Below, piece by piece: positions 45,588 to 57,163 of a stretch of DNA of 64,000 bases (position 1 is the first letter of the stretch; every line of letters starts with the position of its first letter). A program made the translations under genes and the position numbers. Below the pieces are notes generated by a model that made no database searches, had not been told where the DNA came from, and saw nothing but the letters and a program-made list of their open reading frames with translations. The DNA comes from Macrotrachela quadricornifera (taxonomy: Eukaryota > Rotifera > Eurotatoria > Philodinida > Philodinidae): contig JAJEKB010021106.1 in NCBI GenBank assembly GCA_022393335.1, positions 646,275 to 710,274 on the forward strand, given 5' to 3'.

Positions 45588-46580
45588 ATGGTTTTATCTA
45601 TTATTATTTGTTCGAAAATATTAAGTATAATATTTATAATAATTGTAACTGAAGGTCGATCAATATCAATAAATGATGTTAATCCATCGGATATAAAACG
45701 TTTTGAATCTAAATTCGATGAAAATATGGGTTATTGGTCTCCAATATCAAGTTCAATTGATTGGTGTGAACGAAATTATGTTGTAACTAATTATATAGCT
45801 GAATTTTATAATTGTGTATCAAGTTTTTCAATGTGTATATTAGCTGGAATATTACTTATTGATGGTTTATATAATAAAATTGAAAAAAGATTTTTATTAA
45901 TGATTTTATCATTTGGTTTAGTTGGATTTGGTTCAGCTTATTTTCATGGTACATTAACACATATTGGTCAAATGTTTGATGAACTTCCAATGGTTTATTC
46001 AATGATTATATGGTGGTTTATTTTATTTCGAATGAATCGATTTAAAATAAATAATAAAATATATTCAATTGATCTTGCAATTCTATTTGGAATATTTTAT
46101 GGATTTTTTTGGACATATATTCATAGTCTTCAATCATTTGTATTTATATTTCAATTACATTTTACATTAATGGTACTAGGAGGAATAATTAAATTAATTT
46201 ATTTATATAATCAAATACAATATCATACACATTATATAATTTATTTTATTCTGACATATGTTATTTTATTAATTGTCGCTTCAATTTGTTGGATTATTGA
46301 TCAACGATTATGTGAACAAATGAATAGTATAAATGGATTTAATCCCCAATTACATGCTTGGTGGCATATTATTTGTGCTATTGATTGTCATATTGGAATT
46401 GTATGTGCTCAAGCTATACGTCTTTTATCAGTTAAATATGAACAATATCAAATTAAAGAAAATCAATCTTCTCAACAACCATTTAATCCAAATGATTATT
46501 TACGTATTATCTTTTATTTTGGATTGCCATTTGTAGACTATACCAAAGATAAACAAATTATTCAAACAAAAAATCAGTAA
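45588..46580 (+). CDS. ACER: Alkaline ceramidase
   Basis: Hydrolyses ceramide to sphingosine and fatty acid in the ER/Golgi membrane. The single-exon frame gives 330 residues. An N-terminal hydrophobic segment (about 3-20, possible signal peptide) precedes the ceramidase domain (47-290). Family motifs: GYWSPISSSIDWCERNY with the calcium-site residues D58, W59, E61 and N63; IAEFYN with E72; FGSAYFHGTLTH with S116 and zinc ligand H120; QMFDELPM with D131; and HAWWH with zinc ligands H256 and H260. All expected active-site residues of ACER-type enzymes are present. There are about seven transmembrane segments. Coding sequence is intact and intron-free. An additional N-terminal stretch of 40 residues is longer than in vertebrate ACERs. 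Which paralogue it matches best cannot be told by eye. Confidence 0.93.
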   Translation: MVLSIIICSKILSIIFIIIVTEGRSISINDVNPSDIKRFESKFDENMGYWSPISSSIDWCERNYVVTNYIAEFYNCVSSFSMCILAGILLIDGLYNKIEKRFLLMILSFGLVGFGSAYFHGTLTHIGQMFDELPMVYSMIIWWFILFRMNRFKINNKIYSIDLAILFGIFYGFFWTYIHSLQSFVFIFQLHFTLMVLGGIIKLIYLYNQIQYHTHYIIYFILTYVILLIVASICWIIDQRLCEQMNSINGFNPQLHAWWHIICAIDCHIGIVCAQAIRLLSVKYEQYQIKENQSSQQPFNPNDYLRIIFYFGLPFVDYTKDKQIIQTKNQ

Positions 46581-49213
46581 TTTATTAAATGTTACTTTTA
46601 AAAAATGTTTCAAGATATATTCTAGTATTTTTCAAATAAACTAACTATATTAACTATCTTTTTATAATAATAGAGAAGATGATTTCATTTGTTGATAACA
46701 TCCCATGTCGCACATTTATTCCCAATGCCGTCGTTATACTGATGGTAGCTCTTAAACTCTTCGGTTCTCATTGTAAACACTCACAGAAGCCCTTTTTTGT
46801 CAGAATTCCAATGTTTTATGAAAAAAAATTCATATTCACTGAGAAAGAAACTAATTGTTAATATAATTTACTTATTAAAATTTTTGCAGTGCCCTCTTTA
46901 ATAAAAAAATTTATTTCGGCATTGGGATCAATTTGGGTTCTGTGGTTGATACAGACGGCTCATGCGCATCCACAATACCTGGCACCATCGAAGTTAGAAC
47001 GATTTTGACAGGTTGAACAGATTTCAAAAGTATTCAGCCGTTTCCACATAGTGCATTACGATATCCCATTGTTTAGAAAGAAACAGGTATTGTACCGCCG
47101 GTATAGCACATACCATAGTCAGCGGCCAATCGGAGATGCACTGGAGATTTTTCTCCCGTTCGAATCATATGGGACATCCAAGTCGAGCTCATCCCATCAG
47201 ATCCGACGGGAGTCCCTCGGAAGATGTCGGAATCCGATTATTTTTCCTATCAGCTACTAAACCTACTGGCACTCAGTTAAGTCGCAATGGTCTATGTTAT
47301 AAGTATGCAAGGTAACTCTATCCTATCGTATTCTACAGAATAGGGTAAGGATAAAGTAAAAAGAAAACTTCGAAATAGAGTATAAGGTACGGTAAAAGGC
47401 GTACCTTGCTTAACTCTAGTGCATGTGTAAGACTCCAGGCTAATCTCGCAAGGAATTTCTAAAGCATAAGAATTCTGTAAGGAATTATTGATGATTCCCT
47501 GGAGAATCTCCAATTTTTAGGAACTACCGCCTATTCCAGAAAAGAGATGCAAGATAGAAAGCTGTGATTCTCGCCATTGAAAATAGTCATATTTAAGACA
47601 TCTATCTATATAAAATTATTAAGATTCATTTCATTGATAACTAGTAATCCATAGTCTTCTTGAAAAACTAGTCTTTTCCTCTATAAGCATAGAATCAATT
47701 TTTAACTTTGACAGGTTAACTATACTACGAAAGACCAAAACTTTAATCTCGATTTGTTCATAGCTTATGAGCAAAATACTAATGGTATTTGATCGAGTTC
47801 TTGTCAATTTTACATTACACAATATATTTTTCAAATTATCATAACTGATGCTTTGATAATGATGAATCAATTGACAATGCTTTTTTTACTATAAAACAAC
47901 TCTTTTTCTATTAAAATACTACTGCTAGCGATTGTGCAATATTACTTTCATATGCTATCACACTATTAAATTGAAATAGGTATATCATATTACACAAATA
48001 TCTATGATCAGAAGAGCAATATCTTAAATTTTATCTTTTTAATGAGGACCAAGGAGAGGGAAAAGAGCGGAAACATATATTGTTAAATGACCATCTCTTC
48101 TGCTATCAAATAGATTGCTTTCTCGATTTCCTCAATGAATTGATCAGAATTTTTGAACATATCTTCAAACTTGTGTGTTCATTAATATATTCGATAGCGA
48201 CTGTTCTACCTAAAGACATTATTCATTGATAGGCTAAATGTCGAATGTCTCTGTGATTGATGTTAACATTTTTGTCACGAACATAGTACTTCAAACCAGC
48301 CTATGCTAATTCAGTCGGATTCGACATAAAATACTTGGCCGACAAGCTATGATAATTCATTTATCAATATAAAAAATAGTTTTGAAGAAGTTCAACTAAC
48401 AGTAAAATATTAAAACTGTATTCTCAAACTGCATCGTCGACTACATAATGTTTTGGTAGTAGATTATCGAAGGCGAGCACAAATAACTTAGCTTTAGTGA
48501 GTCTAAGAGGGACTTCAGCGTTATGATTTTCTAATTATTGAGTGACAAGATCTTTCATTATGCTCTCTTTGGAGAGATGGTGTCTGGATTATCTTATATC
48601 TCAATCCCCTTGATGGGATGAAAGGTACAAAACAAACATCCATTTTAGTGAGGACCGTTTCATAGAAATATGCCTATATAGATTCATATATAAATGACAA
48701 GCAAACCTCAAGTTGGAGTTCTTTTTCTTCGATTGAGATTGATCATGTCTAGTACATATATCTGACCATATTCATTGGTTTGGGACGTGATATTTTCTCA
48801 CCGTGAACTCTGATTTATTTGTAGAGAACGGAGAGACAAACACTCATGTCTTTTTAAGTGCAATATTTATCGCTATACGACTGTATTGTTAAGGAAAGGG
48901 AATTAGATACGGTTCAGATGTTTCAGTTTGTCCATCAAGTTCAATAGTATAATGAAGTGGCGATCAATCCAAAGCGCCATTCCATGACAAAATTATCTTT
49001 TTCCAAATTGGAGAATTTGGGACAAGTTCTCAAAGTTTTAGGACAATAGAACTACATATCAATATCTGCTTACGCTACAATAAGCAAATAGTACTATGTT
49101 AGTATTCAGAATTTCTTTACTGGATATGCTCTGTAAAAAAATGTTTAATAAAGAATTATTTGTCCTCAAGAATCGAATCATTTGAGAATCTTTTAAGGCA
49201 ATTCAAATCTCAC
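46581..49213. other. Intergenic region with a small inverted repeat
   Basis: 46900-47280 is less AT-rich than the surroundings but no frame matches a family. 47306-47410 is an imperfect inverted repeat (GCAAGGTAACTCTATCCTAT and GGCGTACCTTGC). The rest shows no gene or repeat. Confidence 0.4.
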
Positions 49214-49217
49214 TTAA

Positions 49218-49541
49218 CCCTTTAAAGACCGAATTTTTTTTCAATCGAAAAATAGTTCTACAATCAAGCCGTTGTGTTTGGCTCAAAATGATCCGATAAA
49301 AACCTCGTGATAACGGATCGAGAGAATAGAGGGAGAAATCATGCGTCAATATATAGTAGCAAAAGGAAAGGAGAACATTTGAGAAGGATCTATAAGACAA
49401 GGCGAAAGAGAGAAAAGACCTGCATGAGATGGTAGGTGAGTGGTCTATTTACATTAAAGATTATAACAGTTTTATGTAGAACATATATTTTTTCTACTGA
49501 AAAATTGATAGGACAACGTATGTCTTACGGTCCCCAAAGGG
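49218..49541. repeat. piggyBac-type MITE flanked by TTAA
   Basis: Ends CCCTTTAAAGACCG and CGGTCCCCAAAGGG are inverted and each is bordered by TTAA (49214-49217 and 49542-49545). That is the target and duplication typical of piggyBac elements, whose ends often begin CCCTTT. 324 bp, no gene. A related end (AACCCTTTAAGTC) and two copies of an ACTAGCCGTTT repeat occur at 49558-49960. Confidence 0.7.
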
Positions 49542-49545
49542 TTAA

Positions 49546-50950
49546 TGCACTTATGATAAACCCTTTAAGTCAACGACTGGTCGTTCGTCGGCCACTCACA
49601 ACTAGCCGTTTCCATGTACGCTTTGTTTCTTCGATCTGTCATTTGTCACATTAGGATTCACATGCGCACAAAAGTAGCTTTCTCATAACATATCGATACG
49701 CAATCGAAAATTTCTAACGCTCAGATAACATTGTAGTTTTAATCAGTTTTCAATTTGTTTTTTATTTTTACAAAATGATATTTTCCCGGATTCATTATCA
49801 GACAAGATTAATTAGGCTCGTTGAAAAATCCATTTAAATTATTTGAGATTTATTTCAAAACTATGCTTTGAAATAACGTTTTAAGTCGACGTCTAGTCGT
49901 TTGTCGGCCTCCTTTCGGTCCATCACTCACGACTAGCCGTTTGTATATTTAACGCCACTAAATCGACCGATATTAGTACAGCTTTGAAGTTGATGGATGC
50001 ATCTCGTTTAAATTCTTCTCAATAATCTATTAGGTATTTGTTAATACGCTCGTTAAGAAGAAACTGAAAAAGGAAAACTGTTTAAGATTTTCTACAAATA
50101 GAGTACGATGCATTGTAGTTTAGGAAAGAGATTCATCTATTTTGGAATATAATTTTACGGTTAATATCTATGGAGACTCAACAACAGAACTTCAAACAGT
50201 CGCTTCATTTTTTACATATTTCTATGTGAATCTCACTCTAAGATCGAATATGTAGTAATCAACAAAGAAAACTGTTTATTTTAGAATCAATATCGAACAT
50301 AGTTTCACGATCCTTGAATATCTTTGAGTCAAGCTGAAAACAACAAGCAGTTTATCAAATAAAACTAAAAAATGGATCGTAAACATTTTTACTGACTTCG
50401 AATTTGTATTTTCCGTGCTCGATAAGAATCAATCAAGTTTTATTGGAAACGATGATTTACTAATTTATCACTATTTAATATCTACCAATATTGAAAAACT
50501 AACTCTAGATTTCAATTCTTCATAGTCAATTGTCGTCCGTGATATTTTGATGGAGACAGTTTATATTATTTACTATTAATTATTTGCAAACCAATTCAGT
50601 TTTCATTTATTGGTCTTTGATCATCTTGGGGCAAACTTCTTAGGAAAAAAGCTAAAACTAATTGTTTGGTAACTTATTACTAACCAAAATTTTGACTCCA
50701 GATGAGAACTCTTTACCCTCAATTACCCTTCATTTAGTTTTCAACTAGAATATTACAAGCTTTTGATATTAATCTAGCTGACAACGTCTTCAAATTGGCT
50801 TGGATACAGAAAGATACAGAGAAACTCTAGCAGGGAGCATACCTGTATAACTACAAATTTATTTTATATTATATGATCTCTCCTCCAATCCACGAGAGAA
50901 ATCGTTATTTCGTTAAAGAGCCTTTTTTTAGTGAAAAAGCTATTTAAAAA
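49546..50950. other. Intergenic DNA with short repeats
   Basis: 49565-49610 and 49885-49950 are diverged direct copies containing CGACG(A/T)CT(G/A)GTCGTT and GACTAGCCGTTT. No gene. Confidence 0.4.
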
Positions 50951-50954
50951 AATT

Positions 50955-51575
50955 CAAAAATTAATGGTATTAGTCGATTCCTCGATCCCGAAAACCTTTG
51001 CTGAAACGTTAAGATTCGGTTTTTCCAAAGTTGAGATTTCTTGTTGATTTCTCTAATAATGTATTTTTCACCTTTGATCTGGCACAAACAAATAAACAAA
51101 TTTCACTTTTTCTATATAACTCTCCCTGCAGCCGACGAAATAGTATATTTATAGACTTTTGAAATCTAATCACACTAATCTATTCCTCACCCTTAAAAGT
51201 GCTTTGGTCAAATTTTGTAAACAAAAAATCAACTTTTTTTGATACAAAAAAAATTTTCCAAAATTATAAAAAACGATTAGTACCATTAGACTCTTCGGCC
51301 TTAAAAACTCTTTTGTCAAACTTTCTAACGAATCATTATTTCTTGAACAAAAATATTGTTTTGCAGTAAAAAAAATTATTTTTGGAAGATCACAAAAAAC
51401 TAATGGTATCACTCGATTCCCCAATCCCAAGAACCCTTTGCTCAAACTTTTTAAAAAAAATTATTTTTTTTAAAATGCCGTTTTTTTCGTAAAAAAAATG
51501 TTTTATTACAATATCATATAAAACTAATGGTACCATTCGATTCCCTGACCCCAAAAACCTTTTGGAAACGTTTTT
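50955..51575. repeat. Tandem repeat of about 120 bases, five diverged units
   Basis: Units beginning near 50965, 51170, 51273, 51400 and 51525 share CTAATGGTATCACTCGATTC-like sequence, then CCCAAAAACC(T)TTT and poly(A)/poly(T) tracts. Open frames across it are spurious. Confidence 0.65.
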
Positions 51576-51779
51576 AGGAACTATTACATTCTATTATTAT
51601 CAATATAATCGTTGCTGTTTTCTGATTGGTTAGAACAGACAGACAGACAACTTTTAAAGGAATTTACGGCCGTATAACCCTTTCTTTCAGAACAGGGAAG
51701 AACGTCAACTAAAGTTTTTTATACATTCTCGCGGCAAAAAATAGTTGCACTCTGTATTTCTCATTTATTGTCACTATAA

Positions 51780-52330
51780 AAAGTTATTTATTTAAAACCA
51801 ATTACATATTCTGAAAGCCTGTAAAGTTTTTTATCACCATACATATTTGCTTATTTTCTGGCATTTATTGATTGAGAAATAAGTTGAGCGCAACGAAGGC
51901 ACCCTCATCTCCAGATTCCCATAGACCTGATTTTTTCTTATTCATCAAAAACAGTTTTTAATTTTTTGTCTCATTATAGAATGATGTATTTAAAAAAGCA
52001 ATAATATATAATGATAGATCTTGAAATCCTCTATCACTCTGTATATTTACTTATTTTCTTATGTTCATTTATTGAAAAGAATATTTGCGTCGAACGAAAA
52101 CATGGTCAATTGAGAAGTAGCAAAAATCTACATTTTTTTAACTTTTGTAGCATTGTATTTGAAATAATTTTTCTTATGAGAAAAAATTTTTAAAAAGCAA
52201 ATATAGATCGTCATAAAGCTGGAAATTCTCTATAATTCTGTATATTTTTGTCTTGCTTGCATTCATAGACTGTAATGTTTATTCATGTTGACGCCATGTA
52301 ACCCACAAATATTACCTCCTCCTTTTAAAT
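51780..52330. repeat. Tandem repeat of about 200 bases, three diverged units
   Basis: Copies near 51810, 52015 and 52210 share CTCTATCACTCTGTATATTT-like sequence and a CATTTATTGA segment. Confidence 0.5.
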
Positions 52331-52869
52331 TATTATTATATACAAGTGAATAGCCGACATCTGATTATCTGCTGAAAATGTCTACATACATATAGAGAAC
52401 TGTAGTTCACGTTATTAACTATGCATTAATATTAGAAAGTTTCATATAAAAGTAAATATCTGATATCTGGTTATATTCTGAAAATGTCTACGCATATATA
52501 GAAAATTTCAGTTCGCGTTATTAATTATACATTAGTCTCTGAAATTTTCACACAAAAGTAGAGGCGATGCTCCTAATTCGAACAGCCAACAGAAAAATGT
52601 TCCAAATACGAACAGTTTATGTAAAATACATAGAAAATAAAAAATATTAACTAAATGAGAACTTTTCACGTCTAAATTAAATTTGTTTTTTATTTGATAT
52701 TAAAATGTTTCTTGACTCAAGATACATTAAAATCCAGCGGTTGGAGGCAAACGAAATTACCATTTGATTTATATTTGTAAAATTAATATATATATATATA
52801 TTATATTGAATTTGTTTATATTTTTTTTAAATCATTTTTCAACAAAATTTTAACTGAATGATGTTCCAT

Positions 52870-53290
52870 TTTTAATATATATCTTATTCTGAGGCAGAGA
52901 GCCAGATGAGGGTGAGGGCGAAACCTTTTTGGGGCAGATGGCAAGATGAATGTGAGGGCGAAAAACTTGGTGTGAAAGGGGGCAGATCAGATGTAATGTG
53001 GAGTGTTGTGCGCGTGGGGAAGATGGCGGAGTTAGCGTTGGGTGTGTAGCATTGGAGTAGGATGATTGGGAACATGCTGGGAAAATGACCTGGAGAGAAA
53101 TGATGGTGGTACTGGGGGGGAGGGGAGGGATGGGGCTTAAAAATAGTGGCAAAGGAAGATAGAAGTAGGCGCTGTTGATTGAAGTGATGATGGAAATCTG
53201 GAAGAAGTAGTAAGGAGATTAGCTGAAAATTGAATAGTTGAATAATTGAAGCAATAATTCAATAGTTGAATTCAACTTTCAAGTTTTACA
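52870..53290 (-). repeat. Relative of the GC-rich-core element
   Basis: Purine-rich sequence with GAGGGCGAAA repeats and an end TTGAATTCAACTTTCAAG. It resembles the 4691-4884 element on the opposite strand. The 100-residue Pro/Ser-rich frame on the minus strand is low-complexity and not a gene. Confidence 0.5.
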
Positions 53291-54024
53291 CATATGCCTA
53301 CCCTGAGGTGGAATTTTTTTTTAGACTTAGCAGGTGCAATTGGTCGTAGCTTCTCAAAAGAGATACTTTTTAATTAAATATTATAGCTACTTAAAACTCG
53401 ATATAGCTACTTAAAATAAGGCGCGTCTACAATATTCGTGTAACTTTTTGTTTAAGTAGCTATTGAAAACTATAAGTTCAGCTATTTAAACGACTTTTAC
53501 ATCTATTAAATTATTTAAATAACTGAATCCTTTAATAAAATTTCAGTATAAAAATAAAATATTATTTCTAAAATAGTCAGCATTCATAATGATGAGCTTT
53601 TAACCAGTTATATTAATACAGTGCTGATAAGTATGAATGTTTTTAACAGTTAGTAATTGAAATGCGGAACTCCATTTTTGCATATTGTACAACAATTCTA
53701 ATCTATAGTCAGCGAATATATCTATTTGTAATATACATTATTTTGTTTAATAAATAAAATATAGATTTAAAACGCATGATCAGTTAAAATTATTTAAATT
53801 GAATTATTTAATTTTCCCCTTTTTTCACCCCCTGCTCGAATTGGAGTTGTTACCTCTAAATGAGTGAACATAGTCATCATCAGTAATTTGAATATATCTA
53901 CGTGAATAATACATTAACGATAGAGATTTGTTTGATTAATAAATGAACTACAGTATAACAATTGATGATTATTTAAACTTATTTAAACTGATTTATTTTT
54001 CCACCTACCTCCTGGTGAATATAT

Positions 54025-54650
54025 TAAATAGCTAGCAAAACTTTAAATAGCTGTTGATATCGATTAAGTCGTGCTGGCTACGTAAAGTCAGCGCCAAGAA
54101 ATATAAGGAAAGATTAAATAGCTATGAGAGTTTTAAATAGCTATTGATATCGATTAAATAGTGCTGGAAAAAATTAAATAGTGCTGGCTACTTAAAGTCA
54201 AAGGTAAGAAAGCATATGAGTAGATAAAGTAGCTACGGAAACTTTGAGTAGCTATTGATATTGATTAAATAGTGCTGGAAAAGTTTAAATAGTGCTGGCT
54301 ATCTAAAGTCAAACATGAGAAAGCATATGAGTAGATAAAGTAGCTATGAAAACTTTGAATAGCTATTGATATCGATTAAATAGTGCTGCAAAAGATTAAA
54401 TAGTGCTAGCTATTCAAAGTCAAACATAATAAAGTACATGAGTAGATAAAGTAGCTACGGAAGCTTTGAGTAGCTATTGATATCGATTAAATAGTGCTGG
54501 AAAAGTTTAAATAGTGCTGGCTACTTAAAGTCATAGGTAAGAAAGCATATAAGTAGATAAAGTAGCTACGGAAGCTTTGAGTAGCTATTGACATCGATTA
54601 AGTAGTGCTGGAACAGATTAAGTAGTGCTAGCTACTTATATTCAGAGGAT
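54025..54650 (+). repeat. 111-bp tandem repeat, about 5.7 copies
   Basis: The marker CTATTGATATCGATTAAATA occurs at about 54141, 54252, 54362, 54473 and 54584, a period of 110-111 bases. A first copy is shortened to 90 bases. Each unit contains two AAATAGTGCTGG motifs and AAAGTAGCTACGG. Confidence 0.9.
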
Positions 54651-54707
54651 GTTTTTTCTGCAAAACATTTTCAAATCGCTATACATATGGAAAAAAGTAT
54701 CTCTTTT

Positions 54708-55107
54708 GAGACTGAGCCGCAATTGATAGCTTTATGAAAGAGCTATCGACTGATATATAATTCATGATAATAGAATATTCGATATGTCTAGAATCAGGAG
54801 TTTCAATATCAGAATATACAGTGCTGATATTACGATCGCTTACTATATATCACTATCACACTGTAAAATGAAATTTTTTGCATCAGTCGATAGTCTGCAG
54901 ATAGAAGGAATAGATTATTATGAAAAATTCAATAAAATTATTTGCATCTCTTATAGAATTAAACCGTATTGCAGGATATAGGTTATCATATAATCATCAT
55001 AGTAGAGTACTGATATTGAAACTTGTGATTCTAGACATATGAAATATTCTATTATCATGAATTATATATCAATCGATAGCTCTTTCATAAAGCTATCAAT
55101 TGCACCT
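54708..55107. repeat. Palindrome within the core element
   Basis: Arms 54708-54820 and 55000-55107 share CAATTGATAGCTTTATGAAA and ATTCATGATAATAGAATATT in inverted orientation. Confidence 0.75.
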
Positions 55108-55275
55108 GCTAAGTCAAAAAAAATTTCCACCTCAGGGTAGGGTACCAGAAGGAAGAAGGGGCGTTAACATCAATAGATTTTTTTGTTTTATCATTGATGT
55201 ATATATCGGGAATAGATATATATTAAAAATGGAACATCATTCAGTTAAAATTTTGTTGAAAAATGATTTAACACA

Positions 55276-55850
55276 TTCACCACGATGGGGTCCACCGGTG
55301 GACCCCACTTTGCATTGTCATATTTTAATCTCTAAATACGTTTTATTAAAAAAGCAACATATACCGTAAGATTCAGCGTGAAAAGCTCTACAATTCCCAT
55401 AGTAAGGCTTATTTTAATGGTGTAATTTTTCTTTTCAAAGAAAGTAAAACTATATGTAACTAGTTCTCAAAGTTGCGAAACGGTCATTTTTTCTACACGA
55501 ATGTGAAATTTCATTTTTCTGGTTGCATCTTTTTATCACCTAATATTATTTCGTAAGAAAAAATAAAATATAGCACAAGATGCAGTGTGAAACGCTCTAC
55601 AATCTACATCGTAAAGTTTATTGTTTGTTTTCGAAAAAAAGTAAAATTCTGTGCAATCAATTTTTGCAACCTCAAAAATTGGTCACACACAATTTTAGTT
55701 TATTTTGAAAACAAAAAGTACACAATTGAAATAAGTTTTATGATGTAGATTGTAGAGCTTTTCATGTTGCATCTTGTGGTGTGTTTTATTTTCTAATAAA
55801 ACGTATTTAAAGATACCAGTTTCTATGGTATTTGAATCGTGATGAATGAT
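55276..55850. repeat. MITE inserted in the right arm, 8-9 bp target duplication
   Basis: It splits the right terminal repeat of the 3.77 kb element. AATGATTTA is present at both junctions (about 55263-55271 and 55846-55854) but once in the uninterrupted left arm. Ends are ATTCACCACGAT and ATCGTGATGA. The body contains inverted and repeated copies of GTGTGAAACGCTCTACAATC, the motif shared with repeats at 2860-3110, 6990-7030 and 33000-33210. The duplication length suggests hAT-type mobilisation. Confidence 0.7.
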
Positions 55851-56459
55851 TTAAAAAAAATATAAACAAATTCAATATAATATATATATATATTAATTTT
55901 ACAAATATAAATCAAATGGTAATTTCGTTTACCTCCAACCGCTGGATTTTAATGTATCTTGAGTCAAGAAACGTTTTAATATCAAATAAAAAAAATTTTA
56001 ATGTAGACGTGAAAAGTTCTCATTTAGTTAATATTTTTTATTTTCTATGTATTTTACATAAACTGTTCGTATTAGGAACATTTTTCTGTTGGCTGTTCGA
56101 ATTAGGAACATGACCGCTTATACGAACAAATTCATTTCTGAAAAATATACCGCTAATTACTTGATTAATACTCAAGATAATTAGCTGGTTTTGGCATCAT
56201 TCGATTCGTTAGATGTCCCTTTACTCCGAAGTGCAAAAATGTTTTTCTACGATAAAAAATCGTTGAAAAAAAAAGAAAACAATCGGCATCGCTGACATAG
56301 CTGTTCTTATTAGGAACCTCGCCTCTAAATAACTGATATCTGGTTATTTGTTAAAACTGTCTACATATATGTGCATAGCTATAGCTCATTTATTCACTAT
56401 ATATTAATAACTGAAATTTTTATACAAAAGTAAATATCTGATCTCTAGTTGTCCAGTTC

Positions 56460-57163
56460 ATGTGATGATGTATAAGACTGCATGTTTAATATATAATCTT
56501 CTGCGTCAGTTTGAAAAAATAGATGATATTTTTTCATAAGATCAAAAGTTTCAACGTTTTTTAACTCTAATAAATACTCAATGAAAACTTGGAACTGGTA
56601 CCAGTTTGAGATTTGTCACTCCATGTGAATCTTATACAAAGTAATTTTATTTTTATATCACATATTTAATCATTATACTAAAACTGTATTTATTTTCCTT
56701 TTCATACTCGTTAACAAACCAATGGATTTATACAAAATTCCCCGAAAAGATATCTTTATATTATGGCTAGGGTTATTCTCTCACACTTTTATCCATTCAG
56801 CTACAGACATTTTTCATGATCATCTTTTTCAAGATACATTAGATTTGACAATTTTACTGAATTGCATATCGTTAATCGAAATACAAAACAACGATTCTGC
56901 TAGGTAAATGTTCGTAACCCCCCTCCTAGAATAGAGGGTCACCCTATATTAGAAGATCACCCCCTATAGAAGACCATGTTCGGACAAAAGTTCAAACGCC
57001 TTATTAGAAGATCATGCAATAATTAATTATTATATGACAAAAATATTCAATTTTTAATAAATTTTAATTGATAATTATAGGAAATAACCAGTTTTCTAAT
57101 GTTTCTTTTTACATGAAATGGCGATTTTTTTCGTAAAAAGCGCCTAAAAAATGATAAAAAAGG
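56460..57163. other. Intergenic DNA, nothing recognised
   Basis: AT-rich. A short C-rich stretch with AGAAGATCACCCCC-type motifs at 56920-56990 may be the outer edge of the following inverted repeat. Confidence 0.4.

Larger units (their letters stand above)
53299..55145. mobile_element. Core inverted-repeat element
   Basis: Ends CTACCCTGAGGTGGAATTTT (53299-) and its complement (-55145) continue through GACTTAGCAGGTGCAATTG. A second inner inverted pair (TCTCAAAAGAGATACTTTTT at about 53354 and AAAAAAGTATCTCTTTTGAG at 54692-54711) encloses the tandem array. A further palindrome fills 54708-55107. The structure looks like successive insertions of related ends. Confidence 0.6.
52561..56325. mobile_element. 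3.77 kb TIR element inserted at TA
   Basis: Ends GAGGCGATGCTCCTAATTCG and CTTATTAGGAACCTCGCCTC are inverted, with TA on both sides (52559-52560 and 56326-56327). The terminal repeats extend for about 330 bases (left 52561-52890). The right counterpart is split, at 55866-56110 and 55195-55275, by a later insertion (55276-55850), and has about 200 further bases near its end. The core holds another inverted-repeat element and a 111-bp tandem array. No transposase was found. Confidence 0.8.
52340..56460. repeat. 106-bp tandem repeat split by a transposon
   Basis: Units with CTGATTATCTGCTGAAAATG-like sequence are phased at 52361 and 52467, and continue at 56340 and 56443. The element 52561-56325 interrupts the third unit. 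Removing it with one TA puts the 56340 phase point at 52573, exactly 106 bases after 52467. Confidence 0.85.

Noticed and set aside
46679..47280. Possible small genes in a less AT-rich stretch after the ceramidase gene
   Set aside because: No frame shows a domain, signal peptide or consistent splice pattern.
52850..53152. 100-residue Pro/Ser-rich frame on the minus strand
   Set aside because: It is the complement of a purine-rich, low-complexity repeat core with no domain or gene signals.
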